Below are positions 9,225 to 18,918 of a DNA stretch of 64,000 nucleotides, in pieces (position 1 is the first letter of the stretch; each line of letters starts with the position of its first letter). A model generated the notes under the pieces. The model made no database searches. It saw only the letters and a list, made by a program, of their open reading frames with translations, and was not told the DNA's origin. The translations under genes and the position numbers were made by a program. This DNA is from JAVBMU01 sp031551755 (GTDB taxonomy: Bacteria; Actinomycetota; Actinomycetes; Actinomycetales; Cellulomonadaceae): the NCBI GenBank assembly GCA_031551755.1, contig JAVBNE010000034.1, positions 1 to 64,000 on the forward strand. The letters run 5' to 3'.

Positions 9225-9503
9225 TCAAACCGCGTCGCTGACCGGCTCGACCGGTTCGACCGTCAGCAGGCCCTGGTTGATCTCACGCATCGCGATGGAC
9301 AGCGGCTTCTCCTGGTGACGCGTCTCCACGAGCGGACCCACGTTCTCCAGCAGCCCCTCAGCGAGCTGAGAGTAGTAGGCATTGATCTGCCGTGCCCGCT
9401 TCGCCGCGTAGATCACCAACGCGTACTTGGAGTCGGCGTGCTCCAACAGGTCATCGATAGGCGGGTCGGTGATGCCCTCGGGGGCGGCGATGGTTCCGGA
9501 CAT
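9225..9503 (-). CDS. rpoZ: RNA polymerase omega subunit
   Basis: The 92-residue protein is the small omega subunit, which helps fold and assemble the beta' subunit. The PPIDDLLEHADSKYALVIYAAKRARQINAYY region is the conserved omega core, given here only as a landmark: PPIDDLL, SKYALVI and AKRARQIN are the key words. I start at ATG 9503, which has a GGGAG site eight bases upstream; a longer upstream extension of the frame is not conserved. It lies between gmk and coaBC, as in mycobacteria. Confidence 0.93.
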   Translation of the reverse strand: MSGTIAAPEGITDPPIDDLLEHADSKYALVIYAAKRARQINAYYSQLAEGLLENVGPLVETRHQEKPLSIAMREINQGLLTVEPVEPVSDAV

Positions 9504-9600
9504 GGATGACTCCCAAGACGTCGAGGAAGGCGCAGCAGCGCTTTGGACTCGCGGCGACGGGCATGACAGAACCCAGGTGCACCGCACACCTGCGCCTATC

Positions 9601-10155
9601 TTACTCGGTGGCGCCCATGACCGCAGCGAGTTCGTCCGCCGCTCGCCGGACATCGTCGTTCACGATGACGATGTCGAACTCGGATTCGGCCGCCAACTCG
9701 ATCCGCGCGGTCGTCAACCGACGGCTTCGTTCTTCCGGCCCCTCGGTGCCCCGGCCCACCAGACGCCGCTCCAACTCCGCCCAACTCGGCGGCTTGAGGA
9801 AGACGAAACGCGCATCCGGCATCGATACCCGGACCTGCCGCGCGCCCTGTAGGTCGATCTCCAACAGCGCCGGCGTGCCGGCGGCCAAACGTTCCTCCAC
9901 CGGCGCGCGCGGCGTGCCGTAGCGATGGGTGCCGTGAACCACCGCCCACTCGAGCAGTTCCCCCTGTTCGACCATCCGATCGAAATCGGCTGGGGCGACA
10001 AAACGGTAGTGGACACCGTCGACTTCGCCTGGACGCGGCGCGCGAGTCGTCGCCGAGATGGACACCCATGCCTTCGGGTAGCGTGCACGCAGATCGGCAG
10101 CCACGGTCCCCTTGCCCACAGCGGTGGGGCCGGCCAACACGGTCAAGCGAGCCAC
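9601..10155 (-). CDS. gmk: Guanylate kinase
   Basis: The 184-residue kinase phosphorylates GMP to GDP. The P-loop reads LAGPTAVGKGT; Ala-Val replaces the more usual Ser-Gly. The GMP-binding region has SATTRAPRPGEVDGVHYRF, and LLEIDLQGARQV is the conserved core strand. Length is normal. It is 73 bases downstream of mihF and 97 bases upstream of rpoZ. Confidence 0.95.
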   Translation of the reverse strand: MARLTVLAGPTAVGKGTVAADLRARYPKAWVSISATTRAPRPGEVDGVHYRFVAPADFDRMVEQGELLEWAVVHGTHRYGTPRAPVEERLAAGTPALLEIDLQGARQVRVSMPDARFVFLKPPSWAELERRLVGRGTEGPEERSRRLTTARIELAAESEFDIVIVNDDVRRAADELAAVMGATE

Positions 10156-10228
10156 CAGCGGCTTGGAACGCCGAATCGCTGAACCTGTGGCGGCCGAAGA
10201 CGCGGTCGAACCGGTGATCGTGTTGATG

Positions 10229-10540
10229 TCAGCCGAACCTCTCGATCAGGGCAGCGCTCTGGTGGGGGCCGAGCCCTCGGACCCTGCGGGTCTCCGCGAT
10301 GCCGATGTCCTCCATGATCGCCCGTGCCTTCACCTTGCCCACACCAGGCAGGGACTCAAGGAGCGAGACCACCTTGAGCTTGCCGATCACTTCGTCGGAC
10401 TTGCCGAGATCGATCACCTCGGCGAGTGAACCGTGGGAGTACTTCAGCCGGTTCTTGACCTCAGCGCGGGCGCGCCGGGCTTCAGCAGCCTTCTCAAGTG
10501 CCGCTGCACGCTGTTCAGGGGTCAATTGTGGGAGTGCCAC
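10229..10540 (-). CDS. mihF: Integration host factor, actinobacterial type (mIHF)
   Basis: The 103-residue nucleoid protein bends DNA and is essential in mycobacteria. MALPQLTPEQRAAALEKA at the N-terminus and the helix-two-turns-helix SLPGVGKVKARAIMEDIGI are diagnostic. It is unrelated to proteobacterial IHF. I choose GTG 10540 because homologues begin at MALPQLT and the AGGTAGG site is then about 8 bases away; GTG 10549 would put it directly against the start. The position between the pyrimidine genes and gmk is conserved in actinobacteria. The 190 bases upstream (10550-10739) hold no gene and probably its promoter. Confidence 0.95.
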   Translation of the reverse strand: MALPQLTPEQRAAALEKAAEARRARAEVKNRLKYSHGSLAEVIDLGKSDEVIGKLKVVSLLESLPGVGKVKARAIMEDIGIAETRRVRGLGPHQSAALIERFG

Positions 10541-10739
10541 GCAAGTCACCTACCTATGCTCGGACGGATTGGGCCGACGCCGTGCGAACGCTCGCTCTTC
10601 GCGTCAGCTCGGGGCCGACCAGCGCTGATGCGGGCACTCGACACCACCTGAACGTAGCGACGCCTGCACCCACAGGCAACGTTTAGGCCCGCGCGTCGTC
10701 CCGCGAGATCAGCATAAGGCCCTCCAGAACGATTACTCC

Positions 10740-11558
10740 TCACGCGATGAGTCGTTCGACGACCGCTTTCCGCGTGGCGTCGCCCACACCGCAGGCCGCC
10801 ACATAGTCGTCCATTCCACCGAACTCCCGGACCGCGAGCTCCCAGGCGCCCTGCAAGTAGTCCGCCTCCACGGTCAGCAGCGGCGCAAGCGCGATGGGAT
10901 CCAACCCCGGGATGGGCGGAATGGCCGCCGCCAGCCCGCTCGCTGCCCCCCGCGACGCCAGGTACTCCGCGACGCGGTCCTCTTCGCTGACATCGCAGAG
11001 GTACTGCACCAGGGCGACAATCCACCCGGTCCGATCCTTACCGGCCGAACAGTGCACGACAACCGCGCCGGGCGCCGAACCGATGTCTGTGAGGGTCGCG
11101 CCGACCGCTGCCCGAATCGACGGGTCCACGACGAAGGTGCTGTAAACGTCGGCCATCATGGTGCGGGCCACGGCCTGCGGATCGTCCGCACCGATGAGCC
11201 CTGCGATCAGCGCGGCTGGATCAGCGCTGGCCGACTGCCCACCGCCCGCCCGCCCGAAGCTGACCGCGGGGTCCATCGAATGCCGACGCACCTGAGCGTT
11301 GGCCGGCACGCGATCCGCGCCGTCGCGGCTGACCTCGCTGTCCCCCCGCAGATCGAGCACGGTGGACACGCCCAGGTCGGCCAATGCGGCCACCCCGCTG
11401 TCCGCAAGTTGAGCGAGCCCCGCAGTGCGCAGGAGCACGCCCGTGCGCAAAGGTTGTTCGGCCCCCGCCGGGATGGCTCGCCCTCCCACGTCGCGAGCGT
11501 TCCAGGTGCCCGGAATCTCCAGGGAGGCAGGGTCAGTGGATTCGATCAACGGTTGCAT
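10740..11558 (-). CDS. Tyrosine-protein phosphatase (PtpB-like)
   Basis: The protein (272 residues from this start) has the phosphatase loop HCSAGKDRTG, which is the C(x)5R signature with an Asp-Arg-Thr, as in the Tyr/Ser phosphatases related to mycobacterial PtpB. WNARDVGG near residue 20 and VLDLRGDSEV are further family words. It would remove phosphate from phosphotyrosine or phosphoserine, or possibly phosphoinositides. It lacks a signal peptide. ATG 11567 and GTG 11606 are alternative starts. It lies 65 bases downstream of pyrF, in the place where mycobacteria carry PE/PPE genes. Confidence 0.86.
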   Translation of the reverse strand: MQPLIESTDPASLEIPGTWNARDVGGRAIPAGAEQPLRTGVLLRTAGLAQLADSGVAALADLGVSTVLDLRGDSEVSRDGADRVPANAQVRRHSMDPAVSFGRAGGGQSASADPAALIAGLIGADDPQAVARTMMADVYSTFVVDPSIRAAVGATLTDIGSAPGAVVVHCSAGKDRTGWIVALVQYLCDVSEEDRVAEYLASRGAASGLAAAIPPIPGLDPIALAPLLTVEADYLQGAWELAVREFGGMDDYVAACGVGDATRKAVVERLIA

Positions 11559-11623
11559 GTGCCGCATTCTTGCAGAAGTCCGTCTGCCACGACCCTGGGG
11601 TTGCACCGGGCGTGCTGGCCCAC

Positions 11624-12475
11624 CTAGACCAACGCCAAGGCACCGCGGGCCTCCCGCGCGGCGTCCGCTGCGGCAGTTCGCAAGGACCCGGTTTCCGGCC
11701 CCATCCGCAGCACCTGCCGCGAGGTGGAAGCGAGCACCTGTCGGCGCGCGGCGCCGAAGACGTGCGCCAGCTCGCGCGCACCCGCACCCTGGGCGCCGAC
11801 GCCAGGCGCCAACAAGGGTCCGTGGACGGTCACCAGATCGACGCCGGCCTGGCGGGCCGCGTCGCCAATCGTCGCGCCGACTACGAGACCCACCGACCCC
11901 CAGGGCTCCTGGCCCGCGTTCAGCGCGCCGACGTAGGCGGCGATCTCCGCCGCCACACTCGGAGCCTGGCCCACCGGACGTGCATGCTGCACGGTGTGAC
12001 CCTCTGGATTCGAGGTCAAGCAGAGCACGAAGACGCCACGCCCGGTGCGGTGCGCAGCCTCGAAGGCCGGCGTCAACGAGCCGACCCCCAGGAAGGGCGA
12101 CACCGTGATCGCATCCGCAGCCAGCGGCGAGTCATCGCGCAGATACGCCTCCGCGTATCCCGTCATCGTGGACCCGATATCCCCCCGTTTCACATCCAGC
12201 ACCGACAGCGTCTCGGTCGCGCGGATCGCCGCGAGCGTCTCCTCCAAGGCGGCCACCCCCTTCGATCCGTGTCGCTCGTAAAAGGCCGACTGCGGCTTGA
12301 GCGCGGCCACGCGGCCGCCCAATGCCTCGACGACCCGCAGGCTGAACTCGCGGACTCCCGCCGCGTTGTCCGGCAGCCGCCAGTCACCCAACAGGCCCGG
12401 GTGCGGGTCGATTCCCACGCAGAGCGGCCCATGGTCGTCCATCGCGGCCGCGAGCCGAGCGCCGAACGCGATCAT
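11624..12475 (-). CDS. pyrF: Orotidine 5'-phosphate decarboxylase
   Basis: The 283-residue enzyme performs the last step to UMP. It belongs to the longer type 2 subgroup common in actinobacteria. The catalytic Asp-x-Lys-x-x-Asp motif reads LDVKRGDIGST; CVGIDPHPGLL near the N-terminus and PGVGAQG near the C-terminus bind orotate and phosphate. It overlaps carB by four bases and ends the pyrimidine run. Confidence 0.95.
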   Translation of the reverse strand: MIAFGARLAAAMDDHGPLCVGIDPHPGLLGDWRLPDNAAGVREFSLRVVEALGGRVAALKPQSAFYERHGSKGVAALEETLAAIRATETLSVLDVKRGDIGSTMTGYAEAYLRDDSPLAADAITVSPFLGVGSLTPAFEAAHRTGRGVFVLCLTSNPEGHTVQHARPVGQAPSVAAEIAAYVGALNAGQEPWGSVGLVVGATIGDAARQAGVDLVTVHGPLLAPGVGAQGAGARELAHVFGAARRQVLASTSRQVLRMGPETGSLRTAAADAAREARGALALV

Positions 12476-15400
12476 GCCGACTCCTTCGGCGCGCCGATCA
12501 ACTCTTGCAGGGAGGCGACCGTGAACGGGCCGGCCAGCATAGCCTCGATCCCTTGGACCGCGGCGGCGAACTCCTGCGTCGTGGTGACGATCGGCTTGTC
12601 CGCGGCCGTCGTCGCGGCCCGGATCTCGTAACCGTCCGCGCGGGCACCGGCGCCGGAGGGGGTGTTGAGCACCATGTCGACCTCGCCCGCGGTGATCAGG
12701 TCGACGATCGTCGGTTCGTCACCCGCACCCCGGCCGGCGGAGTACTTCCGCACCACCCGCGACGGGATACCGTTGCGCCGCAGCACCGTCGAGGTGCCCT
12801 CGGTCGCCAGGATCTCGAACCCGAGGTCAGCCAGCCGCTTGATGGGCAAGACGATCGACCGTTTGTCGCGATCCGCCACCGACACGAAGACCCGGCCGGA
12901 TGTCGGCAGCCCGCCGTACGCCGCGGCCTGGGACTTCGCGAAAGCCCGGGGGAAGTCCGCGTCGATACCCATCACCTCGCCGGTGGACCGCATCTCCGGC
13001 CCGAGGACCGTCTCCACCACTCGGCCTTCAGCTGTGCGGAAACGTTTGAAGGGCAGCACTGCCTCCTTGACGGCTATCGGTGCGTCCCCCGCGATCGTGC
13101 CGCCGTCGCCGGTCTTGGGCAGGACCCGCGCCGCCCGCAGGTCGGCGATCGACTCCCCGGCCATCAACCGGGCCGCGGCCTTGGCCAGTGGGGTCCCGGT
13201 CGCCTTGGAGACGAAGGGGACCGTCCGCGAGGCCCGCGGATTGGCCTCCAGGACATAGAGCACATCGGAGGCCAGGGCGTACTGCACGTTGAGCAGACCC
13301 CGGACACCGACCCCGCGCGCGATCGCTTCGGTGGAACGCCGGATGCGTTCGATCTCGGCCTCCGAGAGGGAGACCGGCGGCAAGACGCAAGCCGAGTCGC
13401 CCGAATGGATCCCGGCCTCCTCGATGTGCTCCATGACCCCGCCGAGGAAGAGCTCGTTGCCGTCGTAGAGCGCGTCGACGTCGATCTCCATGGCGTCGTC
13501 CAGGAAACGGTCGATCAACAGCGGCGCGGGCAGTTGTCCGGCGGTGCGATCGTCAGCGGCAGCGGCTGCTAGCGCACGCTCCACATAGCCCGTCAGGTGG
13601 TCGGCGGAGTAGACGATCTCCATCCCCCGCCCGCCGAGCACATAGGACGGGCGCACCAGCACCGGATAGCCGATCCGCTCCGCGACCTCCCGGGCCTGAC
13701 CGAGGGTGATCGCGGTGCCGAAAGCCGGGGCGGGCAGACCCGCCTCGGCGAGGACCCGGCCGAAGACGCCGCGGTCCTCGGCCGCGTCGATCGCCTGCGG
13801 GCTGGTGCCCAGGATCGGCAGACCGGCCTCCGCCAGGCGTTCCGCGAGTGAGAGCGGCGTCTGCCCGCCGAGCTGGACGATGATGCCCTTGACCGGCCCG
13901 GCCGCGAGTTCCGCGCGGTAGACCTCGAGGACGTCCTCGAAGGTCAGGGGTTCGAAGTAGAGCCGGTCGGAGGTGTCGTAGTCGGTGGAGACGGTCTCCG
14001 GGTTGCAGTTGACCATGACGGTTTCGTAGCGCTCACGCAGGGCGAGCGCCGCGTGCACACAGGAGTAGTCGAATTCGATCCCTTGGCCGATCCGGTTGGG
14101 TCCGGACCCCAGGATGAGGATCGCTTCACGTTCGCGTGAGGCGACTTCAGTCTCGGTGTCGTAGGTCGAGTAGTGGTACGGGGTGTTGGCGGCGAACTCG
14201 GCGGCGCAGGTGTCGACGGCCTTGTAGACCGGTCGCACGCCGAGGGCGTTCCGGACCTCTCGGACCGCCGCCTCCCCTTGCGGACCGAGCCCGCGCAGCC
14301 GGGCGATCTGCGCATCCGACAGGCCGTGCCGCTTGGCCCGGCGGAGCACATCGGCGGAGAGCGCCGGGGCGGCGGCCACCTCGGCGGCGACCTCGTTGAC
14401 GAGCTGGATCTGGTCGAGGAACCACGGGTCCATGCCGCAGACCTGGGCCACCTCCTCAATGCTCGCTCCCCCCCGCAGCGCTTGCTGAACCTCGATGAGT
14501 CGCCCCTCCGTCGGAGTGCCGATGCGGGCCAATAGGTCCGCTAGCTCGGCACCCGAGGCGGCATCCCCGTCCCAGTGGAAGAGCGACCCGGCCTTGTCGA
14601 TCGACCGCATCGCCTTCCCGAGCGCTTCGGTGAAATTGCGCCCCAGGGCCATCGCCTCACCGACCGACTTCATGGTGGTGGTCAGCGTCGGATCGGCTGC
14701 CGGGAACTTCTCGAAGGCGAACCGCGGGACCTTGACCACCACGTAGTCGAGGGTGGGCTCGAAGGACGCCGGGGTGACTTTCGTGATGTCGTTCGGGATC
14801 TCGGCGAGCGTGTACCCAACGGCGAGTTTCGCGGCGATCTTCGCGATCGGGAAGCCGGTGGCCTTCGACGCCAAGGCGGAGGACCGCGAGACCCGCGGGT
14901 TCATCTCGATGACGATCACCCGGCCGGTCTCCGGGTGCACCGCGTACTGGATGTTGCAGCCGCCGGTGTCGACCCCGACCTCGCGGATGATGGCCATGCC
15001 GATGTCGCGCAGCCGCTGGTACTCGCGGTCGGTGAGGGTCAGCGCCGGGGCGACCGTCACCGAGTCGCCGGTGTGCACGCCCACGGGGTCCACGTTCTCG
15101 ATGGAGCAGACGACGACCACGTGATCGGCGTGGTCGCGCATGAGTTCGAGCTCGAACTCCTTCCAGCCGAGAATCGACTCCTCGAGCAGAACCTCGGTGG
15201 TCGGCGAGTAGTGCAGGCCCTGGCCGACGATCCGGCGCAGGTCGCTCTCGTCGTAGGCGATCCCAGAACCCAGGCCGCCCATGGTGAACGACGGCCGCAC
15301 CACGACGGGATAGCCGAGGTCCTCCACGGCCTCGAGCGCCTCGTCGACGGTGTGCACGATGGACGAGCGGGCCGATTCGGCGCCGCATGCCTCGACCACC

Positions 15401-15801
15401 TGCTTGAACTGCTCGCGATCCTCGCCCTTCTCGATCGCGGCCACATTCGCGCCGATGAGCTCGACCCCGTACTCGTCGAGGACGCCGGCGGCGTGCAGGG
15501 CCAGCGCCGCATTCAGCGCGGTCTGCCCGCCAAGGGTCGGCAGCAGCGCGTCGGGACGTTCCTTGGCGATGATCGAGGTGAGCACATCCGTGGTGATCGG
15601 CTCGATGTAGGTCGCGTCCGCGAACTCCGGGTCGGTCATGATCGTGGCCGGGTTCGAGTTGACCAGGATGACCCGCAGCCCTTCGTCCTTGAGGACGCGG
15701 CAGGCTTGGGTTCCCGAGTAGTCGAACTCGCAGGCCTGTCCGATGACGATGGGACCGGAGCCGATCACCATGACGGACGAGAGATCGGTTCTGCGTGGCA
15801 C
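12472..15801 (-). CDS. carB: Carbamoyl-phosphate synthase, large subunit
   Basis: The 1109-residue subunit makes carbamoyl phosphate from bicarbonate, ammonia (channelled from CarA) and two ATP. It contains two homologous ATP-grasp halves: the first opens GSGPIVIGQACEFDYSG and the second GSGPNRIGQGIEFDYSC. Glycine-rich loops RPSFTMGGLGSG and RPSYVLGGRGME belong to the two halves. An MGS-like allosteric domain lies at the C-terminus. It is 2 bases downstream of carA and overlaps pyrF by four bases. Confidence 0.98.
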   Translation of the reverse strand: MPRRTDLSSVMVIGSGPIVIGQACEFDYSGTQACRVLKDEGLRVILVNSNPATIMTDPEFADATYIEPITTDVLTSIIAKERPDALLPTLGGQTALNAALALHAAGVLDEYGVELIGANVAAIEKGEDREQFKQVVEACGAESARSSIVHTVDEALEAVEDLGYPVVVRPSFTMGGLGSGIAYDESDLRRIVGQGLHYSPTTEVLLEESILGWKEFELELMRDHADHVVVVCSIENVDPVGVHTGDSVTVAPALTLTDREYQRLRDIGMAIIREVGVDTGGCNIQYAVHPETGRVIVIEMNPRVSRSSALASKATGFPIAKIAAKLAVGYTLAEIPNDITKVTPASFEPTLDYVVVKVPRFAFEKFPAADPTLTTTMKSVGEAMALGRNFTEALGKAMRSIDKAGSLFHWDGDAASGAELADLLARIGTPTEGRLIEVQQALRGGASIEEVAQVCGMDPWFLDQIQLVNEVAAEVAAAPALSADVLRRAKRHGLSDAQIARLRGLGPQGEAAVREVRNALGVRPVYKAVDTCAAEFAANTPYHYSTYDTETEVASREREAILILGSGPNRIGQGIEFDYSCVHAALALRERYETVMVNCNPETVSTDYDTSDRLYFEPLTFEDVLEVYRAELAAGPVKGIIVQLGGQTPLSLAERLAEAGLPILGTSPQAIDAAEDRGVFGRVLAEAGLPAPAFGTAITLGQAREVAERIGYPVLVRPSYVLGGRGMEIVYSADHLTGYVERALAAAAADDRTAGQLPAPLLIDRFLDDAMEIDVDALYDGNELFLGGVMEHIEEAGIHSGDSACVLPPVSLSEAEIERIRRSTEAIARGVGVRGLLNVQYALASDVLYVLEANPRASRTVPFVSKATGTPLAKAAARLMAGESIADLRAARVLPKTGDGGTIAGDAPIAVKEAVLPFKRFRTAEGRVVETVLGPEMRSTGEVMGIDADFPRAFAKSQAAAYGGLPTSGRVFVSVADRDKRSIVLPIKRLADLGFEILATEGTSTVLRRNGIPSRVVRKYSAGRGAGDEPTIVDLITAGEVDMVLNTPSGAGARADGYEIRAATTAADKPIVTTTQEFAAAVQGIEAMLAGPFTVASLQELIGAPKESA

Positions 15802-15803
15802 GG

Positions 15804-17030
15804 TCAGTTCTCCTTCACGGAGGCGGCCGACGCCGTCTCGGAGGTAGCGGTCATCAGCGCGACGAATCGGTCGAAGAGGTGGGCGGCGTCATGGGGGCCG
15901 GCCGCTGCCTCCGGGTGGTATTGGACGGAGAAGGCGGGCAGGTCGAGGCAAGCCAGCCCTTCGACCACCTGGTCGTTGAGCGCCACGTGGGAGACGATCA
16001 CGCGCCCGTACCGGCCATCGTCGTGCGGGGCGATCGACTCGCCTTCGCGGGGTGCATCGACGGCGAAACCGTGGTTGTGCGCCGTGACTTCCACACGGCC
16101 AGTAGCCCGGTCGAGGACGGGCTGGTTGATGCCACGGTGGCCATAGGCCAGCTTGTACGTGCCGTAGCCGAGCGCACGGCCGAGGATCTGGTTGCCGAAA
16201 CAGATGCCGAAGAACGGGATGCGGCGGTCGAGAACCGCCCGCAAGAGCTCCACGGCGCCGTCTGCCGCACCGGGGTCGCCGGGGCCGTTGGAGAAGAACA
16301 CGCCGTCCGGGGAGAGCGCCAGCACCTCTTCGATCGAGATCGTGCTGGGGACGACATGGACCCGCACGCCCCGCTCGGCGAGTCGCTGGGGGGTCATCGC
16401 CTTGATGCCCAAATCCACCGCGACGACGGTCGCAACCGGCGTCTTTCCCGCGAACTCCCCGGTCGGTTCGAGCGTATAAGGCTCACCGGTCGAAACTTCG
16501 CCGGCCAGATCCGCACCGGCCATCGACGGGCTCGACTGGACCCGTGCGACCAGGTCGCGAATCGGGCGCTTATCCTCGCCGACCATGAGCTCCTCGCCGG
16601 AGAAGATCCCACCGCGCATCACGCCGCGTTCTCGCAGATGCCGAGTCAATGCGCGAGTGTCCACGTCCTGGATACCAACGATGTCGTGCGCGGCCAGCTC
16701 TTCGTCCAGCGTGCGCTCGGCGCGCCAGTTCGACGATCGCCGGGCGGCGTCGCGCACCACGAATCCCGCCACCCAGATCCGGTCGGATTCCCGATCGGCG
16801 TCGTTCGCACCCGTGTTGCCGATGTGCGGGGCGGTCATCACCACGATCTGCCGGTGATAGGACGGGTCGGTCAGTGTTTCCTGATACCCGGTCATCCCGG
16901 TGTTGAAGACGATCTCCCCGACGCTCGCGCCCAGCACCCCGTAGGCCCGCCCCGGAAAGACCGAGCCGTCCTCAAGGACCAGAACGGCCGCCGCGCTCTC
17001 GCCGACCGCCAGCTGCTGCGTGCCACTCAT
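15804..17030 (-). CDS. carA: Carbamoyl-phosphate synthase, small (glutaminase) subunit
   Basis: The 408-residue subunit hydrolyses glutamine and passes ammonia to CarB. It has the N-terminal CPSase domain (VLVLEDGSVFPGRAYG, FNTGMTGYQE) and a C-terminal class I amidotransferase domain with the nucleophile in ICFGNQ and the His-x-Glu pair in YHPEA. The start ATG 17030 overlaps the stop of the upstream PH-like gene by four bases. Carbamoyl phosphate also feeds arginine synthesis, so this subunit serves both pathways unless another copy exists. Confidence 0.97.
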   Translation of the reverse strand: MSGTQQLAVGESAAAVLVLEDGSVFPGRAYGVLGASVGEIVFNTGMTGYQETLTDPSYHRQIVVMTAPHIGNTGANDADRESDRIWVAGFVVRDAARRSSNWRAERTLDEELAAHDIVGIQDVDTRALTRHLRERGVMRGGIFSGEELMVGEDKRPIRDLVARVQSSPSMAGADLAGEVSTGEPYTLEPTGEFAGKTPVATVVAVDLGIKAMTPQRLAERGVRVHVVPSTISIEEVLALSPDGVFFSNGPGDPGAADGAVELLRAVLDRRIPFFGICFGNQILGRALGYGTYKLAYGHRGINQPVLDRATGRVEVTAHNHGFAVDAPREGESIAPHDDGRYGRVIVSHVALNDQVVEGLACLDLPAFSVQYHPEAAAGPHDAAHLFDRFVALMTATSETASAASVKEN

Positions 17031-17605
17031 GAACCATCCTCCTGATCGGTCGTCTCCGAGTCGGAAACGAAGGCATCCACGGACTGCAACAGGAGCGCAA
17101 CATCCGACTTGTGACGGGGCACGATCCCGGTATCGAGCCGGGTGGGTGGCACGAGCGGCGCTGGCTGGCTCCCGGGTTCGATGAGCGGCACCGCGGGTAC
17201 CGTCCACGTGATGACGACGATGTTTTCCTTGCCCGTCACCTTTCCCGCCATCGCCGGGGTCAGCGCGACACCCTCGATGGCGGCGGCGGGGATGAACACC
17301 TCCGGTGCGCCCTGGCGGACGATCAGCACCCCGGCGTCCCAGACGCCTACCCGGGCGGTGGAGCGATCCCCCAGTTGATGGGCGCCGACCCGGGCGAGCC
17401 AATCACCGGCGACGGTACTGGAGACATAGACGGCCTGCACGGGCGCCATCACGACCGCGCCGAGGTCGGTGGGTGCCGCGGGCGGTGCCGGCACGGTGCC
17501 CAGCAACCGCCGAGACTGCCGGCGGCGCCCGGTCCAGATCAATGCGAGCAGCCCCAGGCCGATCAGGACCCAGATGCCGATCGCCGCAGGCATGGGCAGG
17601 TTCAT
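17027..17605 (-). CDS. PH-like membrane protein of the pyrimidine operon (Rv1382-like)
   Basis: This 192-residue protein has one N-terminal membrane helix (about 8-24, AIGIWVLIGLGLLALIW) followed by an Arg-rich stop (GRRRQSRR) and a soluble domain of about 150 residues rich in beta-strand sequence, ending acidic. The genomic slot between pyrC and carA is the same as that of Rv1382 in Mycobacterium tuberculosis, a gene of unknown function. Four-base overlaps on both sides tie its translation to pyrC and carA. Enzyme motifs are not visible. A scaffold or regulatory job for the pathway at the membrane would be a guess. Confidence 0.8.
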   Translation of the reverse strand: MNLPMPAAIGIWVLIGLGLLALIWTGRRRQSRRLLGTVPAPPAAPTDLGAVVMAPVQAVYVSSTVAGDWLARVGAHQLGDRSTARVGVWDAGVLIVRQGAPEVFIPAAAIEGVALTPAMAGKVTGKENIVVITWTVPAVPLIEPGSQPAPLVPPTRLDTGIVPRHKSDVALLLQSVDAFVSDSETTDQEDGS

Positions 17606-18918
17606 GCGGACTCCTCGACCGGGATGCCGTCGAGCACGGTGGCCCGGCCGCGAAGGAACGTGGCGACGACGCGACCCGGCAGGTCCTGACCGCGGAACGG
17701 GGTGTTGGAGCTCGCGGTGAACTGAGCGGCGCCGTCGACCACGGAATGTGTCCGGGGGTCGATCAACGCGATGTTGGCCGGTTCGCCGACGGCCAACGGC
17801 CGCCCCTGGGCGTGTTCGCCCGCGTCGATCCGGCCGATCCGCGCCGGGGTCGCGGACATCACGCGAGCCACATCTGCCCAGGTCAGTCGACCGGTGTCCA
17901 CCATCGTGTGCTGGACGACCCGGACCGCCGTCTCCAATCCGGTCATTCCGAAGGCGGCTGCCGCCCACTCGCAGTCCTTGTCCTCGACCGGGTGGGGGGC
18001 GTGATCGGTGGCGACGATGTCGATGGTGCCGTCCGCCAGGCCGGCCCGCACCGCTTCCACGTCGGCGGCGGTGCGCAGCGGCGGGTTCACTTTGAAGATC
18101 GGGTCGTAGTCGCGGGCGAGGTCGTCGGTGAGCAGAAGGTGGTGGGGGGTGACCTCGGCGGTCACGTCGATCCCCCGTGCCTTCGCCCAGCGCACGATCT
18201 CCACCGACCCGGCCGTCGACAGGTGGCACACGTGCAACCGCGAGCCGACATGCTCGGCGAGCAGCACATCGCGGGCGATGATCGCCTCCTCCGCGACCGC
18301 CGGCCATCCTGCCAGGCCGAGTTCGGCCGAGACCGCGCCCTCGTTCATCTGGGCGCCGGCCGTCAACCGCGGCTCCTGGGCATGCTGGGCGATCACGCCG
18401 TCGAAGGCCTTCACATACTCCAGCGCGCGCCGCATGAGGATCGGGTCCCAGACACACAGTCCGTCGTCCGAGAACACCCGCACCTGTGCGGCGGAGGTAG
18501 CCATCGCGCCCAGTTCCGCGAGCTGCGTGCCCCCCAGACCCACCGTGACCGCCCCCACCGGATGCACATCCACCCAGCCGGCGTCGGCACCCAGGCGCCA
18601 TACCTGCTCGACGACACCCGCGGTGTCGGCCACCGGGTTGGTATTCGCCATCGCGTGTACGGCGGTGAACCCGCCAGCCGCGGCCGCCCGGGTTCCGGAG
18701 GCGACCGTCTCGGCGTCTTCACGACCGGGTTCGCGCAGATGGGTATGCAGATCCACCAGGCCGGGCAGAGCGATCAACTCTGCCGCGTCGATCTCGACCG
18801 CGTCCTGCGGGGCCGCGAGGCCTGGGGCGTCGAGGTCGGTGATCACACCGTCGCGCAATACCAGGTCGGCGGCGTCACCGCCGAGGGGACGTACTGAGCG
18901 CAGCACGTAGGTGGTCAT
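17602..18918 (-). CDS. pyrC: Dihydroorotase
   Basis: The 438-residue zinc amidohydrolase closes N-carbamoyl aspartate to dihydroorotate. PGLVDLHTHLREPG carries the first metal histidines, HAMANTNP and HVCHLSTAGS hold further ligands, and ATDHAPHPVEDK holds the catalytic Asp. It is the longer class I form found with PyrB. It overlaps pyrB upstream and the PH-like gene downstream by four bases each. Confidence 0.96.
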   Translation of the reverse strand: MTTYVLRSVRPLGGDAADLVLRDGVITDLDAPGLAAPQDAVEIDAAELIALPGLVDLHTHLREPGREDAETVASGTRAAAAGGFTAVHAMANTNPVADTAGVVEQVWRLGADAGWVDVHPVGAVTVGLGGTQLAELGAMATSAAQVRVFSDDGLCVWDPILMRRALEYVKAFDGVIAQHAQEPRLTAGAQMNEGAVSAELGLAGWPAVAEEAIIARDVLLAEHVGSRLHVCHLSTAGSVEIVRWAKARGIDVTAEVTPHHLLLTDDLARDYDPIFKVNPPLRTAADVEAVRAGLADGTIDIVATDHAPHPVEDKDCEWAAAAFGMTGLETAVRVVQHTMVDTGRLTWADVARVMSATPARIGRIDAGEHAQGRPLAVGEPANIALIDPRTHSVVDGAAQFTASSNTPFRGQDLPGRVVATFLRGRATVLDGIPVEESA

